Below are positions 52,985-61,683 of a stretch of DNA of 64,000 bases, one piece after another (the stretch's first letter is position 1; each line of letters opens with the position of its first letter). The stretch is taken from NCBI RefSeq assembly GCF_038957035.1, contig NZ_CP152412.1:6196501-6260500 (forward strand). The letters are read 5' to 3'. Made by a program: the position numbers and the translations under genes. The notes beneath the pieces are model-generated. The model did not search any database. It was given only the letters and a program-made list of their open reading frames with translations, and was not told where the DNA came from. Source of the stretch: Bradyrhizobium sp. B097. GTDB taxonomy: Bacteria > Pseudomonadota > Alphaproteobacteria > Rhizobiales > Xanthobacteraceae.

Positions 52985-54061
52985 CTAGACGTGGTCGTAA
53001 TCGACCACGACCTTCTCGGAGCACGGCTTGGCCTGGCAGGTGAGGATGAACCCCGCCTTCAGCTCCCACGGCTCCAGCGAATAATTCAGATCCATCGGCG
53101 CCTCGCCTTCGACCAGCTTGGCGCGGCAGGTCGAGCACATGCCGCCCTTGCAGGCGAACGGCAGGTCCATGCCGGCGCGCAGCGCGGCGTCGAGGATCGA
53201 CTCGCCGTCGGCCACCGGGACCTCGCGGCGCTTGCCGTCGATGATCAGTCCGGCGATCGCCTTCGGCGGCGCGCCGGAGGGAACGACGACCTTCGGGCGC
53301 GGCTTGCCGCCGAATTCCGACACGAAGCGTTCGACATGGATGCGCTCGTCGGCGATGCCGATCTCGCGGCAGGTCGCCTCGATCGTCTCGCTCATGGCGG
53401 CCGGGCCGCAGACGAAGACGTGATCGACGGTCTCGGCCGGCACCAGCGAGCGCAGCAGCACCCGCACCTTCTCGCCGTCGAGCCGGCCGTGCAGGATCGG
53501 GATGTCCTGCTCCTCGCCCGAGATGACGTGGAACACCGACAGCCGCTGCATGAAGCGGTCCTTCAGCTCCTCCAGCGCCTCGCGGAACATGACGCCTTCG
53601 GTGGAGCGGTTGCCGTAGAACAGGAAGAAGCGGCTGTCCGGCTCGCGCGCCAGCACGCCCTTGACGATCGAGAGGATCGGCGTGATGCCGCTGCCGGCGG
53701 CGAAGCCGACATAGGTCCTTGCTTCGCCGGGCGCATGCGCGACGCCGAAACGACCGGTCGGCGTCATCACGTCGAGCTCGTCGCCGGCCTTCAGCTCGTC
53801 GGCGGCCCAGTTCGAGAAGGCGCCGCCATCGACCTTCTTCACCGCGATGCGTAATTCGCCATCGTCGGGGCCGGAGCAGATCGAGTAGGAACGGCGGACT
53901 TCTTCGCCGTCCATCGTGGTGCGCAAGGTCAGATACTGGCCGGGCGTGAAGCGGTAGTCGCCTTGCAGATCGTCGGGGATCGCAAAGGTCATCGAGATCG
54001 CGTCCGACGCCTCGCGGCGCAGATCGCTGACGGACAGACGGTGGAATCGCGGTGTCGACAT
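52985..54061 (-). CDS. paaE: Ring-1,2-phenylacetyl-CoA epoxidase reductase subunit PaaE
   Basis: A 358-residue iron-sulfur flavoprotein. The FAD domain (RRSYSICSGPDDGELRIAVK), the NAD domain (YVGFAAGSGITPILSIVKG) and the C-terminal plant-type 2Fe-2S domain (CKGGMCSTCRAKLVEGEA, FILTCQA) are all present. It passes electrons from NADPH to the di-iron PaaA. ATG 54061 is chosen; a GTG at 54073 would overlap paaD by 10 bp. Confidence 0.94.
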   Translation of the reverse strand: MSTPRFHRLSVSDLRREASDAISMTFAIPDDLQGDYRFTPGQYLTLRTTMDGEEVRRSYSICSGPDDGELRIAVKKVDGGAFSNWAADELKAGDELDVMTPTGRFGVAHAPGEARTYVGFAAGSGITPILSIVKGVLAREPDSRFFLFYGNRSTEGVMFREALEELKDRFMQRLSVFHVISGEEQDIPILHGRLDGEKVRVLLRSLVPAETVDHVFVCGPAAMSETIEATCREIGIADERIHVERFVSEFGGKPRPKVVVPSGAPPKAIAGLIIDGKRREVPVADGESILDAALRAGMDLPFACKGGMCSTCRAKLVEGEAPMDLNYSLEPWELKAGFILTCQAKPCSEKVVVDYDHV

Positions 54062-54063
54062 GG

Positions 54064-54567
54064 TCAATGACACTTGAAGTAGTCGAAGGGTTCACGGCAG
54101 CTCTTGCAACGCCACAGCGCCTTGCAGGAGGTCGAGCCGAATTCGGACAGCAGTTCGGTCTCGCCTGACCCGCATTGCGGGCACGCGACCTGTTGCTCGC
54201 CGAACAGCGCGCGGCGCGAGGAGCCCGGCAGCGGCGGCGCGATGCCGTACTCCTTCAGCTTGCGGCGACCGTCCTCGCTCATCCAGTCGGTGGTCCAGGC
54301 CGGCGACAGCACGGTGCGGACCTTCGGCCGGTGAATGCCTTCGCGCTCCAGCGCGAGCTCGATCTCGAGCGCGATCATGTTCATCGCCGGACAGCCGGAA
54401 TAAGTCGGCGTGATCGCGACCTCGACATGGCCGTCGCGGACCGCGACATCGCGCAGCACGCCGAGATCGGCGATCGTCAGCACCGGGATTTCGGGATCGA
54501 CCACCTGCGCAGCCGCGCTCCAAGCGCGCCGGCGCAGATCGGCATCGCTGAGCGCGACCGTCACCAT
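54064..54567 (-). CDS. paaD: Phenylacetyl-CoA epoxidase assembly protein PaaD
   Basis: A 167-residue DUF59/MIP18-type protein with VVDPEIPVLTIADLGVLRDV and TPTYSGCPAMNMI, and a C-terminal zinc ribbon CPQCGSG...WRCKSCREPFDYFKCH. PaaD is thought to help iron-sulfur or di-iron loading of the epoxidase. It overlaps paaC by 7 bp. Confidence 0.93.
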   Translation of the reverse strand: MVTVALSDADLRRRAWSAAAQVVDPEIPVLTIADLGVLRDVAVRDGHVEVAITPTYSGCPAMNMIALEIELALEREGIHRPKVRTVLSPAWTTDWMSEDGRRKLKEYGIAPPLPGSSRRALFGEQQVACPQCGSGETELLSEFGSTSCKALWRCKSCREPFDYFKCH

Positions 54568-55337
54568 GTTGCCCCCGGAAAGGTCCGCTGCATCGATTGC
54601 AGCTCGCTGAGGAGATGGCCGAGATGCTCGCTATGGCTGCCACTGCGGCCGCCCTGCTGCATCCAGTTGCCGGATGGCAGCGACAGCGTCGCCTCGTTGA
54701 CGATGCCGGCGACGGTCTTCAGCCAGCGCGGCTTTAGCACCGCCGGATCGATCGCGATGCCGGCATCGATCAGGCCGCGCTCGCTGTCGTCGACCGCGAA
54801 CATCTCGCCGGTATAGGCCCAGAGATCGTCGATCGCATCCTGCGCGCGGCGGTGGCTCTCCTCGGTGCCGTCGCCGAGACGGACGATCCATTCCGACGAA
54901 TGCCTGACATGATAGGCGCTCTCCTTCTCCGACTTCGCCGCGATCGCGGCGAATGTCGGATCGGACGAGGCCATCATCGCGCGCCAGTAGAGATCGGCGA
55001 ATGCGGCGTAGAAGAACTGCCGCACCATGGTGCGGGCAAAGTCGCCGTTCGGCTGCTCGACCAGCAGCAGGTTGCGGTACTGCCTGACGTCGCGCAGATA
55101 GGCGAACTTGTCCTCGTCGTTGCCCTTGCCTTCGACCTTGGCCGCATAAGTGTAGAGCTCGCGGGCCTGGCCGAGCAGGTCGAGGCCCATATTGGCGAGC
55201 GCCATGTCCTCTTCCATCGCGGGCGCATGGCCGCACCATTCGGACAGCCGATGGCCAAGGATCAGCGCGTCGTCGGCGCGGCGCAGTGCGTAGAGCACCA
55301 GCGGCGTTTCGGAGACTTCGATGTTGGCGGTTGCCAT
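54561..55337 (-). CDS. paaC: Phenylacetyl-CoA epoxidase structural subunit PaaC
   Basis: A 258-residue ferritin-like helical protein with LGHRLSEWCGHAPAMEEDMALANMGLDLLGQAR near the N-terminus and RHSSEWIVRLGDGTEESHRR. PaaC pairs with PaaA as the non-catalytic alpha-like subunit. In many operons paaB and paaC are adjacent; here a 90-bp palindromic repeat (55359-55448) lies in the gap before it. Confidence 0.94.
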   Translation of the reverse strand: MATANIEVSETPLVLYALRRADDALILGHRLSEWCGHAPAMEEDMALANMGLDLLGQARELYTYAAKVEGKGNDEDKFAYLRDVRQYRNLLLVEQPNGDFARTMVRQFFYAAFADLYWRAMMASSDPTFAAIAAKSEKESAYHVRHSSEWIVRLGDGTEESHRRAQDAIDDLWAYTGEMFAVDDSERGLIDAGIAIDPAVLKPRWLKTVAGIVNEATLSLPSGNWMQQGGRSGSHSEHLGHLLSELQSMQRTFPGATW

Positions 55338-55358
55338 CTATTCAACTCGCTGTTGGGC

Positions 55359-55448
55359 CGTCATTGCGAGGAGCGGAGCGACGAAGCAATCCATGCATGC
55401 TTCTCGCTTCGCGGTCCGATGGATTGCTTCGCTTCGCTCGCAATGACG
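55359..55448. repeat. Palindromic repeat (family A, copy 2) inside the paa operon
   Basis: CGTCATTGCGAGGAGCGGAGCGACGAAGCAATCCA pairs with TGGATTGCTTCGCTTCGCTCGCAATGACG. It lies in the 124-bp gap between paaB and paaC. Confidence 0.87.
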
Positions 55449-55461
55449 AGCGGAAGCGCAG

Positions 55462-55749
55462 TCACATATGTCCGACTTCGTCGGGGACGTCGTAGAAGGT
55501 CGGGTGGCGGTAGATCTTGGATTCCGCCGGCTCGAACATCATGCCCTTCTCGGCCGGATCGGACGCGGTGATCGCATTCGACGGCACCACCCAGATCGAC
55601 AGCCCCTCGCCGCGGCGGGTGTAGATGTCGCGCGCGGCCTGCAGCGCGAGCGTCGAGTCCGCCGCATGGAGCGAACCGACATGCTTGTGCGCAAGGCCGT
55701 TACGGCTGCGGATGAAGACTTCCCAGAGCGGAACGTTCGGCGTGGCCAT
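55462..55749 (-). CDS. paaB: Phenylacetyl-CoA epoxidase subunit PaaB
   Basis: A 95-residue protein that is colinear with PaaB: VPLWEVFIRSRNGLAHKHVGSLHAAD, YTRRGEGLSIWVVPSNAI and the C-terminal YRHPTFYDVP. It bridges PaaAC dimers in the active oxygenase. GGGAGCG is about 8 bases ahead of ATG 55749; a frame extending to 55848 would run into paaA. Confidence 0.95.
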   Translation of the reverse strand: MATPNVPLWEVFIRSRNGLAHKHVGSLHAADSTLALQAARDIYTRRGEGLSIWVVPSNAITASDPAEKGMMFEPAESKIYRHPTFYDVPDEVGHM

Positions 55750-55762
55750 CTTGAGCGCTCCC

Positions 55763-56755
55763 TTATTCTGCGGCTTGCGCGAGCTGACGGCTCTTGCGCT
55801 TCTCGGCATAGGCCATCGCGGCCTCGCGTACCCAGGCACCTTCCTCATGCGCCTTGCGGCGCGCGGCGAGGCGATCGCGGTTGCAGGGGCCGTTGCCGGC
55901 CAGCACCTGCTTGAACTCGTCCCAGTCGATCGGGCTGTGTTCCCAATTGCCGTTCTCGTTCTGCTTCATGCCGGGATCGGGAATCGTAAGTCCGAGGAAC
56001 TCGGCCTGCGGCACGGTGGCGTCGATGAATTTCTGGCGCAGCTCGTCGTTGGAGAAGCGCTTGATCTTCCACTTGGTCGAGGTGTCGCTGTGCTGGCTGA
56101 CCTGGTCCGGCGGGCCGAACATCATCAGCACCGGCCACCACCAGCGATCGAGCGCGTTCTGCGCCATCGCCTTCTGCTCCGCGGTGCCGCGGCACAGCGT
56201 CACCATGATCTCAAAACCCTGGCGCTGATGGAACGACTCTTCCTTGCAGACGCGGATCATCGCGCGCGCATAAGGGCCGTAGGAGCAGCGGCACAGCGGG
56301 ATCTGGTTCATGATCGCGGCGCCATCGACCAGCCAGCCGATGGTGCCGATGTCGGCCCAGGTCAGCGTCGGGTAATTGAAGATCGAGGAATATTTCGCCT
56401 TGCCCGAGAGCATGCCGTCGACCAGCTCTTCGCGCGAGGTGCCGAGCGTCTCGGCGGCGGCGTAGAGATAGAGCCCGTGGCCGCATTCATCCTGCACCTT
56501 GGCGAGCAGCGCGGCCTTGCGGCGCAGCGACGGTGCGCGGGTGATCCAGTTGCCCTCAGGCAGCATGCCGACGATTTCTGAATGGGCGTGCTGGGAAATC
56601 TGCCGGGTCAGCGTCTTGCGGTAGGCGGCAGGCATCCAGTCGTTCGGCTCGATGCGCTCGTCGGCATCGATGCGGGCCTGGAACTGACTGGCACGGGCGA
56701 CGTCCTCGACACCGCGATCGTCGCCGTCGGATGAATTGAGCGCCTGCGTATACAT
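55763..56755 (-). CDS. paaA: Phenylacetyl-CoA 1,2-epoxidase catalytic subunit PaaA
   Basis: A 330-residue ferritin-like di-iron oxygenase. Iron ligands fall in [22 protein letters not shown] and [15 protein letters not shown], the two E-x2-H motifs. It turns phenylacetyl-CoA into the ring 1,2-epoxide. GGGAGG lies 7 bases before the ATG. It is the first gene of paaABCDE-paaI-paaK, preceded by an AT-rich leader and paaX. Confidence 0.96.
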   Translation of the reverse strand: MYTQALNSSDGDDRGVEDVARASQFQARIDADERIEPNDWMPAAYRKTLTRQISQHAHSEIVGMLPEGNWITRAPSLRRKAALLAKVQDECGHGLYLYAAAETLGTSREELVDGMLSGKAKYSSIFNYPTLTWADIGTIGWLVDGAAIMNQIPLCRCSYGPYARAMIRVCKEESFHQRQGFEIMVTLCRGTAEQKAMAQNALDRWWWPVLMMFGPPDQVSQHSDTSTKWKIKRFSNDELRQKFIDATVPQAEFLGLTIPDPGMKQNENGNWEHSPIDWDEFKQVLAGNGPCNRDRLAARRKAHEEGAWVREAAMAYAEKRKSRQLAQAAE

Positions 56756-56831
56756 GGCCGACCTCCCAGTGTGTTGTTAGGCAGGAATATATAACACAAA
56801 TTTTATAATGCAAGAAGTTTTTGTAATATGT
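56756..56831 (-). promoter_or_regulatory. AT-rich promoter/operator region of the paa operon
   Basis: The 76 bp between paaX and paaA is strikingly AT-rich (minus strand TTGCATTATAAAATTTGTGTTATATATTCC) in an otherwise GC-rich region. A -10-like TATATT with TTGCAT 16 bases upstream is possible, and an imperfect dyad ACAAA...TTTGT could be the PaaX site. Exact elements are uncertain. Confidence 0.45.
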
Positions 56832-57701
56832 TCAGATGCCCTCAAACCGGCGCGCCACGGCCCCGTTGGGCTTCGGCAGCGGCCCGTCCTCATTGGTTGC
56901 ATGGTCGTCAAGCCATTGTTCCGACGGCGGAAGCAGCCCGCGATAGATCTCGCCGCAGAGTTTGCGGGCTGCCCTGCCCGGCCAATCCTTCGGCAGCAAG
57001 GGTGCCGGCAGCAGCGGATCGCGCAGCACGACCCGGCGGTAATGATGGATCAGCAGGATGCGCGCGGTGAAGGCGTCGGCATCGCTCAGCCTATCGCCTC
57101 TGACGATCCAGCCTTGCAGCGGCTCGAACGTCTTCATGAACTTCAGATAGGCGTCGGCGGTGCGATCGAGTGGCCAGCTCTCGCTGAGCAGCCGGCGCCC
57201 GCTGTCGTCCTCCGCCGACACTTCGAGGCGGATCGCGCGCGACGCCTCATCAGGGATCGGCGCGCCCGACGGCGCGACCCACACGCCGGGCAGCGGGCTG
57301 CCGAAGCCGGCATTCTTCAACGCCTCGCGCGCGGCGTCGCGATCCTCGGCATTGCCGATCAGCAGCAGCTCGAAGCGGCCGGTCCAGTCCGACGGCGGCG
57401 GATCGTAGATGTGCCGCGTTGCAGTGTCGAAGGTCTGCCGGCCCTTGGCGTTCAAGCTGTAGAAACTGTTGCGGCCGACCTTGCTGCGCTCGAGCCAGCC
57501 GTCGGCGGCCAGCCGCGACATCGCGGTGCGCACCACATTGCCGTCGATATCGAGCGACTTGAAGAATTCCAGCAGCGTGCCGAGCCACACCGAGCCGCCG
57601 CGCGGCACGATGGAATCGCCGAACACGGTGATGATGATCGAGCCCGTGCGCGACGGCTCGCGCTTCAGCTGATCGACGATGCGGGCAAGCGGCTGTGGCA
57701 T
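56832..57701 (-). CDS. paaX: Phenylacetic acid degradation repressor PaaX
   Basis: A 289-residue PaaX-type repressor. The N-terminal winged helix is GSIIITVFGDSIVPRGGSVWLGTLLEFFKSLDIDGNVVRTAMSRLAADGWLERSKVGR, followed by the PaaX C-terminal domain. It binds DNA in the absence of phenylacetyl-CoA. ATG 57701 is chosen over an in-frame TTG 6 bases earlier. It lies upstream of and in the same direction as paaA, with a 76-bp AT-rich gap that probably holds the operator. Confidence 0.93.
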   Translation of the reverse strand: MPQPLARIVDQLKREPSRTGSIIITVFGDSIVPRGGSVWLGTLLEFFKSLDIDGNVVRTAMSRLAADGWLERSKVGRNSFYSLNAKGRQTFDTATRHIYDPPPSDWTGRFELLLIGNAEDRDAAREALKNAGFGSPLPGVWVAPSGAPIPDEASRAIRLEVSAEDDSGRRLLSESWPLDRTADAYLKFMKTFEPLQGWIVRGDRLSDADAFTARILLIHHYRRVVLRDPLLPAPLLPKDWPGRAARKLCGEIYRGLLPPSEQWLDDHATNEDGPLPKPNGAVARRFEGI

Positions 57702-57749
57702 GCCCAACGCATAGCGCGTTTTGTCGATTCACGACAATGACACCGCAAA

Positions 57750-57834
57750 CGTAGCCCGGATGGAGCGCAGCGAAATCCGGGGTGTTTCGTGGCGAGGTCC
57801 GTCCCGGATTGCGCTGCGCTCCATCCGGGCTACG
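57750..57834. repeat. Palindromic intergenic repeat (family B, copy 3)
   Basis: CGTAGCCCGGATGGAGCGCAGCG pairs with CGCTGCGCTCCATCCGGGCTACG. It is followed closely by another repeat at 57865-57925. Confidence 0.85.
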
Positions 57835-57864
57835 CGAATGCCGTGAGAAACGACTCGTGGAGAC

Positions 57865-57925
57865 TCCCCCTCACCCGGATCGCATCTGCGATGCGATCCG
57901 ACCTCTCCCCGCAAGCGGGGCGAGG
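57865..57925. repeat. Intergenic repeat with two hairpins (family G)
   Basis: CCCCCTCACCCGGATCGCATCTGCGATGCGATCCG followed by ACCTCTCCCCGCAAGCGGGGCGAGG. CGGATCGCATC/GATGCGATCCG and CCCCGC/GCGGGG are two stem-loops in a row. Related hairpin sequence is present at about 4855-4890. Confidence 0.75.
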
Positions 57926-57938
57926 CAAGAAAGAAGCG

Positions 57939-58709
57939 TTACCGGTTCGGATCCGGATAGACGAAGCTGCGCCAGCCGCTGCGATCGAACGGCGCCCACT
58001 CGCCGTCCTTCTGCGCGAGGCGATCGGCGACCGCGTAGACCACGGCCGGATGATGGCCCATGCCGCAATGGCTGCTCTCGACCTCGATGCTGTCGGTCAT
58101 CGACGAAGCCTGCTCGCGGCAGCCCTGCCAGGCGCAGACGCCGTCGGTGCGGCTGAAGATCGCGGTGGTCGGCACCGGCGGCGCGCTGGCGAGCGAACCG
58201 CCGAAACGCTGGTCCTCTTCGTCGGCACGGCGACCGCTGGCCATCTCGTAGACGCGCCACGCGTTGGTCGCCTTCGGGCCCGCAGCAAACGGGCTGCCGA
58301 GGGTGATCACCTGGCGGACGCGCTCCGGCATCATCTTGGCGAGCTGGCGCGCATAGAGGCCGCCAAGGCTCCAGCCGACCACCGAGACCTTGCGGCCGCT
58401 GGTCTCATTCATCTCCTGCAGCAGATCGACCATCCCGTCCTGCACGCCGGCGCGAAGCCCGAGGTTGCGGCCCTGGCGCCAGCCGCTGACGGCATAGCCC
58501 TTGCTCTTAAGGAAGTCGCGCAGCGGGCGCGTGGACATGTCGGAGGCGATCAGCCCGGGCAGCACCAGCACCGGATGCCCATCGCCGCGCGGCGCGAAGC
58601 TCAGCAGCGGCAATGCACCAAGAAAGGCACCGAGCTCGTGAATGGCGCGGCCTTCCAGGAACATCAGCGTCCTGGACGGCGGGCGTAGCGTCTGCGCAGC
58701 AACGGACAT
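57939..58709 (-). CDS. Alpha/beta hydrolase (esterase/lipase-like)
   Basis: A 256-residue hydrolase with HPVLVLPGLIASDMSTRPLRDFL and the nucleophile VGWSLGGLYARQLA. A histidine is in SSHCGMGHHPAVV and an aspartate candidate in FSRTDGVCAW. There is no signal peptide, so it is probably cytoplasmic. Related proteins are annotated as acyltransferase or permease-associated esterases; the substrate is unknown. GAGGAG lies 8 bases before the ATG. A repeat follows its stop codon. Confidence 0.83.
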   Translation of the reverse strand: MSVAAQTLRPPSRTLMFLEGRAIHELGAFLGALPLLSFAPRGDGHPVLVLPGLIASDMSTRPLRDFLKSKGYAVSGWRQGRNLGLRAGVQDGMVDLLQEMNETSGRKVSVVGWSLGGLYARQLAKMMPERVRQVITLGSPFAAGPKATNAWRVYEMASGRRADEEDQRFGGSLASAPPVPTTAIFSRTDGVCAWQGCREQASSMTDSIEVESSHCGMGHHPAVVYAVADRLAQKDGEWAPFDRSGWRSFVYPDPNR

Positions 58710-58914
58710 TTCAACTCCTCTTCGGCACGGCCCCCTGACGTCTTGGCGGCCGGCAATGGAATCAACGGAAATGGGTCAACAGGATTGACGCAAACCCGGC
58801 GGAATCGTTCCGCAACGCAACAATCAACCTTGAAAAGCTAGGGAACCGATCACTTTGGTGCAAGCGGCCCAGGTCACACTTGCCACAACTTAAGTGACCT
58901 CCGTGCCCAATCGG

Positions 58915-60198
58915 TCACAGCAGCCGCAGCACATATTCCAGCGTGTAAAGCGCCAAACCAGCAAGCCCGCCGATCAGCGAGCCGTTGAAGCGGATGTATT
59001 GCAGGTCCTTGCCGACATTGACCTCGATCAACGAGATCAATTGCTCCATGTCCCAGCTCTTCATCTGGTCGGCGATGAAGGTCGAGACACCGCTCTTCTG
59101 CTCGGCAACGACCGAGCGCAGGATCGCGACCAGGCCCTGGTTGATTTCGGCGCGCAGCTCGGCGTCGCCGTCGAGCGCATCGCCGGCCTCGACGAACATT
59201 CGCGCCAGCTGATGCTGCAGCACCTGCGACTCGCCCGAGGCGCTGCGCTCGATGAAATCCTTGACGTTGGCCCAGATCGTGCGCCCGAGGTTGGCGAGCT
59301 CCGGCCGCGCCATCAGATCGCGCTTGAGGCCGTCGATGCGATCGGCGAATGCCTTGTCACTGCCGAGCCGGTCGACGAACGACAGCAGCATGCGGTCGAA
59401 CTCGCCGCGGAACGGATGTTGCGGATCGTTGCGCACCTCCTCGAAGAATTTCGTGGCCGAGGCGATGATCCGGTTCACCACGAACTTGTCGGCGCGATAG
59501 AGTCTTAGCAGCGTCGGCATCTCCGCGCGGACCTTGTCGCGGATCACGGCCATGGTCTCCTGCTGCGTCAGCGTCTGGTGCAGCACGCGCAGGATGTCGT
59601 CGAGCAGGCCGCCATGCTTGCCCTCCTGCACGAAGCCGCGCAGCGCGCCGGCCGCAAGCGGCGCGAGGTCGATCGAAAGCACCTGGGTCGTGACGCGGCG
59701 GCTGATGAACTGCATCAGGCCCGAGCTCTCGGTCGCCGCAAAGGCCTCGGGCAGCATCCGCAGCACGAAGCGCGCGAGATCCTCCGAACGTTTGCGGTCG
59801 CGGAGCCAGTCCGCGATGAAGCTGCCGAAATCGATCTCGCGCAGCTTGGCCTCTACGGGGCCGGATTCCAGAAAATTGTTCTCGATGAATTCGCCGAGCT
59901 TCTCGGCGATGCGCTCCTGGTTGCTCTGGATGATCGCGGTGTGCGGGATCGGCAGCCCCAGCGGCCGCTTGAACAGGGCAACGACGGCATACCAGTCGGC
60001 GAGGCCGCCGATGGTCGCGGCCTCGGCGAATGCCGCGATGAAGCCGAAGGCGGGATGCACTCCCAGCAGCGCCTTCGCTGCGATGAAGATGACGAGGGTG
60101 GCCGCCAGCACGCCGGTCGCCAGCCACTTCACACGCCGCAGCTCGGCGGCGCGTTCGGCATCGACGGGCGTTGCGATGAGGGCGGCGGGAAGGGTCAT
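58915..60198 (-). CDS. DUF445-family membrane protein (YjiN-like)
   Basis: A 427-residue protein. An N-terminal membrane segment (LATGVLAATLVIFIAAKALLG), the family block GFIAAFAEAATIGGLADWYAVVALFKRPLGLPIPHTAII and a long amphipathic helical middle are followed by a C-terminal membrane helix (GSLIGGLAGLALYTLEYVL). The function of the family is unknown. ATG 60198 is chosen because the upstream frame (to 60237) runs toward a palindromic repeat. There is no clear ribosome-binding site. Confidence 0.85.
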   Translation of the reverse strand: MTLPAALIATPVDAERAAELRRVKWLATGVLAATLVIFIAAKALLGVHPAFGFIAAFAEAATIGGLADWYAVVALFKRPLGLPIPHTAIIQSNQERIAEKLGEFIENNFLESGPVEAKLREIDFGSFIADWLRDRKRSEDLARFVLRMLPEAFAATESSGLMQFISRRVTTQVLSIDLAPLAAGALRGFVQEGKHGGLLDDILRVLHQTLTQQETMAVIRDKVRAEMPTLLRLYRADKFVVNRIIASATKFFEEVRNDPQHPFRGEFDRMLLSFVDRLGSDKAFADRIDGLKRDLMARPELANLGRTIWANVKDFIERSASGESQVLQHQLARMFVEAGDALDGDAELRAEINQGLVAILRSVVAEQKSGVSTFIADQMKSWDMEQLISLIEVNVGKDLQYIRFNGSLIGGLAGLALYTLEYVLRLL

Positions 60199-60244
60199 GG
60201 GAAGTCCGAATGACGCGAGCTTACATAGATGCCGCACGTACAGG

Positions 60245-60354
60245 CGTCATCCTGAGGTGCGCGCACTTTGCGCGCCTCGAAGGATGGCCACAAGCACCGG
60301 CGCTCGCGGCCATCCTTCGAGGCTCGCCGAAGACGGCTCGCACCTCAGGATGAC
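60245..60354. repeat. Palindromic intergenic repeat (family C, copy 3)
   Basis: CGTCATCCTGAGGTGCGCGC pairs with GCTCGCACCTCAGGATGAC. The inner arms CCTCGAAGGATGGCC/GGCCATCCTTCGAGG are a longer and more perfect pair than in the other copies. Confidence 0.87.
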
Positions 60355-60365
60355 AACCGTGAGGC

Positions 60366-60398
60366 AAAAAAAGAAGGCCCGCAAAATGGCGGGCCTTC
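60366..60398 (-). terminator. Rho-independent terminator of the phasin gene
   Basis: Minus-strand stem GAAGGCCCGC/GCGGGCCTTC (60389-60398 with 60373-60382), 6-base loop, followed by seven T. It lies about 30 bp after the phasin stop. Confidence 0.9.
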
Positions 60399-60428
60399 GA
60401 AAAGGGCAGTTGGTCAGTGCAAGCGCGA

Positions 60429-60905
60429 TCAGGCGGTCTTGCTGTAGACCTTGGCGAAGTTGTCCTGCGCGGTCTTCGCACCGTCGGTGACGAGCTTGCC
60501 GAGATACTCGGTGGTGGCCTTCGCCCGCGAGACGAACAGCTCGCCACGCGCACGGACCATGTCCGACTGGATCTGGGCAGCTTCGCTCAGCGACTTGGCG
60601 GAAGCGAGCTTGTCGATGCCGGCGAAGAACGCCTCGGCGTCCTGGTAGAGCGCCTGTTGGATGTTGCGGCTGATCTTGGCGGCCTCGGTCACCGAACCGG
60701 CAACGGCGGTCTCGATCACGCTGGTCACCTTCTCGGAGCCGGCATACGCATCGGCGGCGCGAGTCTTGGCGGCCTCGGCCTGCTTCTTCACGAACTCACG
60801 GGCGGCTTCCGGAACTTCCATGTTCTGGAGCTTGGTGAACGCCTCGGTGACGGGCGCGAAGGCTTCCTTGACGCTGTTCAGCACGGAATTGGTTTCGGTG
60901 GTCAT
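60429..60905 (-). CDS. Phasin family protein (PHA granule-associated)
   Basis: A 158-residue helical protein. It has FTKLQNMEVPEAAREFVKKQAEAAKTRAADAYAGSEKV and QIQSDMVRARGELFVSRAKATTEYLGKLV, with hydrophobic-amphipathic helices typical of phasins coating polyhydroxyalkanoate granules. GGAGAG lies 9 bases before the ATG and a strong terminator follows, as expected for a highly expressed gene. It is in the same neighbourhood as a PHA synthase gene. A perfect palindrome, TGCAACAT-CA-ATGTTGCA, lies 92 bp upstream of the start. Confidence 0.9.
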   Translation of the reverse strand: MTTETNSVLNSVKEAFAPVTEAFTKLQNMEVPEAAREFVKKQAEAAKTRAADAYAGSEKVTSVIETAVAGSVTEAAKISRNIQQALYQDAEAFFAGIDKLASAKSLSEAAQIQSDMVRARGELFVSRAKATTEYLGKLVTDGAKTAQDNFAKVYSKTA

Positions 60906-60996
60906 TGGGGTCTCTCCATCCTCAGGTTTGAGCTATGGGCTCACCCCGTCCGGATTGGCCCGGGGCAAGGCTGTTGTGTCACAATCCATGGTGCGC

Positions 60997-61014
60997 TGCA
61001 ACATCAATGTTGCA
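60997..61014. promoter_or_regulatory. Palindrome TGCAACAT-CA-ATGTTGCA, candidate regulator (PhaR-like) site upstream of phasin
   Basis: A perfect 8-bp inverted repeat with a 2-base spacer in the 181-bp gap upstream of the phasin gene. PhaR-type repressors of phasin genes bind TGC-rich inverted repeats (CTGC...GCAG in Paracoccus and Rhodobacter); the match here is suggestive only. Confidence 0.5.
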
Positions 61015-61086
61015 TCGCGATATCACGAACGTGTGAACAGGACGAAGATCGAGCAGATTGCCTAAGGAACCGGCGATTGACGGTTT

Positions 61087-61683
61087 CTAATTACCGGCCA
61101 CCGCTTCGGATACCCCATATGCCTCCATCTGCGCCCGGACCTGCGCCACATTGTGCCCAAGCACGACGATGTCATGGGTCTTGCCTTCGACATCGCGGAC
61201 ATGGTCGCGCAGCAGGGCCTCCGCCTTGAAGCCGAGGCTTTCGAACAGCGCGATCGCCGCCCGCTGGTCGACTGTCATCTGCACCGAGAACTTCTCCAGC
61301 CCGGCGCCGAGCGCGATCGCGAAGGTCTCCTGCGACAGCGCCCGGCCGACGCCCTGCCCGCGCACGTCGAGCGACACCACCATCCGGATCTCGCCGACAT
61401 GCGGCGACCAGGAATGCGGATCGCGCACCAGGGTGCCGCAGCCGACCACCTTGCCGTCCTTGATCGCGAGCAGGCTCGTGATGTCGCCGCGCTCGATCTC
61501 GTTGATCCAGGCCGACAGCACCTTCGGCTGGCTGATGTTACGCGGCAGGAACAGCAGGTCATGCGTCGGCAGCTTCTGCGCGAAGGCCAGCACTGCGGCC
61601 TCGTCGGTCCGCTTCATCAGCCGGAACTCGATGTCGCCGGCCTCGGTCTTGACGTGGCGCGGATAGGAACGTTGTTCGGTCAT
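61087..61683 (-). CDS. GNAT-family N-acetyltransferase
   Basis: A 198-residue GNAT protein. It has EIRMVVSLDVRGQGVGRALSQETFAIALG with the acetyl-CoA pyrophosphate loop R-G-Q-G-V-G-R-A, and ALFESLGFKAEALLRDHV. ATG 61683 is chosen: it overlaps the PHA synthase stop as ATGA. It is the last gene of a phaE-like/phaC/GNAT operon. Whether it acts on a PHA-related molecule is unknown. Confidence 0.85.
   Translation of the reverse strand: MTEQRSYPRHVKTEAGDIEFRLMKRTDEAAVLAFAQKLPTHDLLFLPRNISQPKVLSAWINEIERGDITSLLAIKDGKVVGCGTLVRDPHSWSPHVGEIRMVVSLDVRGQGVGRALSQETFAIALGAGLEKFSVQMTVDQRAAIALFESLGFKAEALLRDHVRDVEGKTHDIVVLGHNVAQVRAQMEAYGVSEAVAGN

Noticed and set aside
52371..54095. 574-codon open frame on the minus strand
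   Set aside because: It is out of frame with paaE and paaI, which have perfect family matches, and its sequence is arginine-rich noise.
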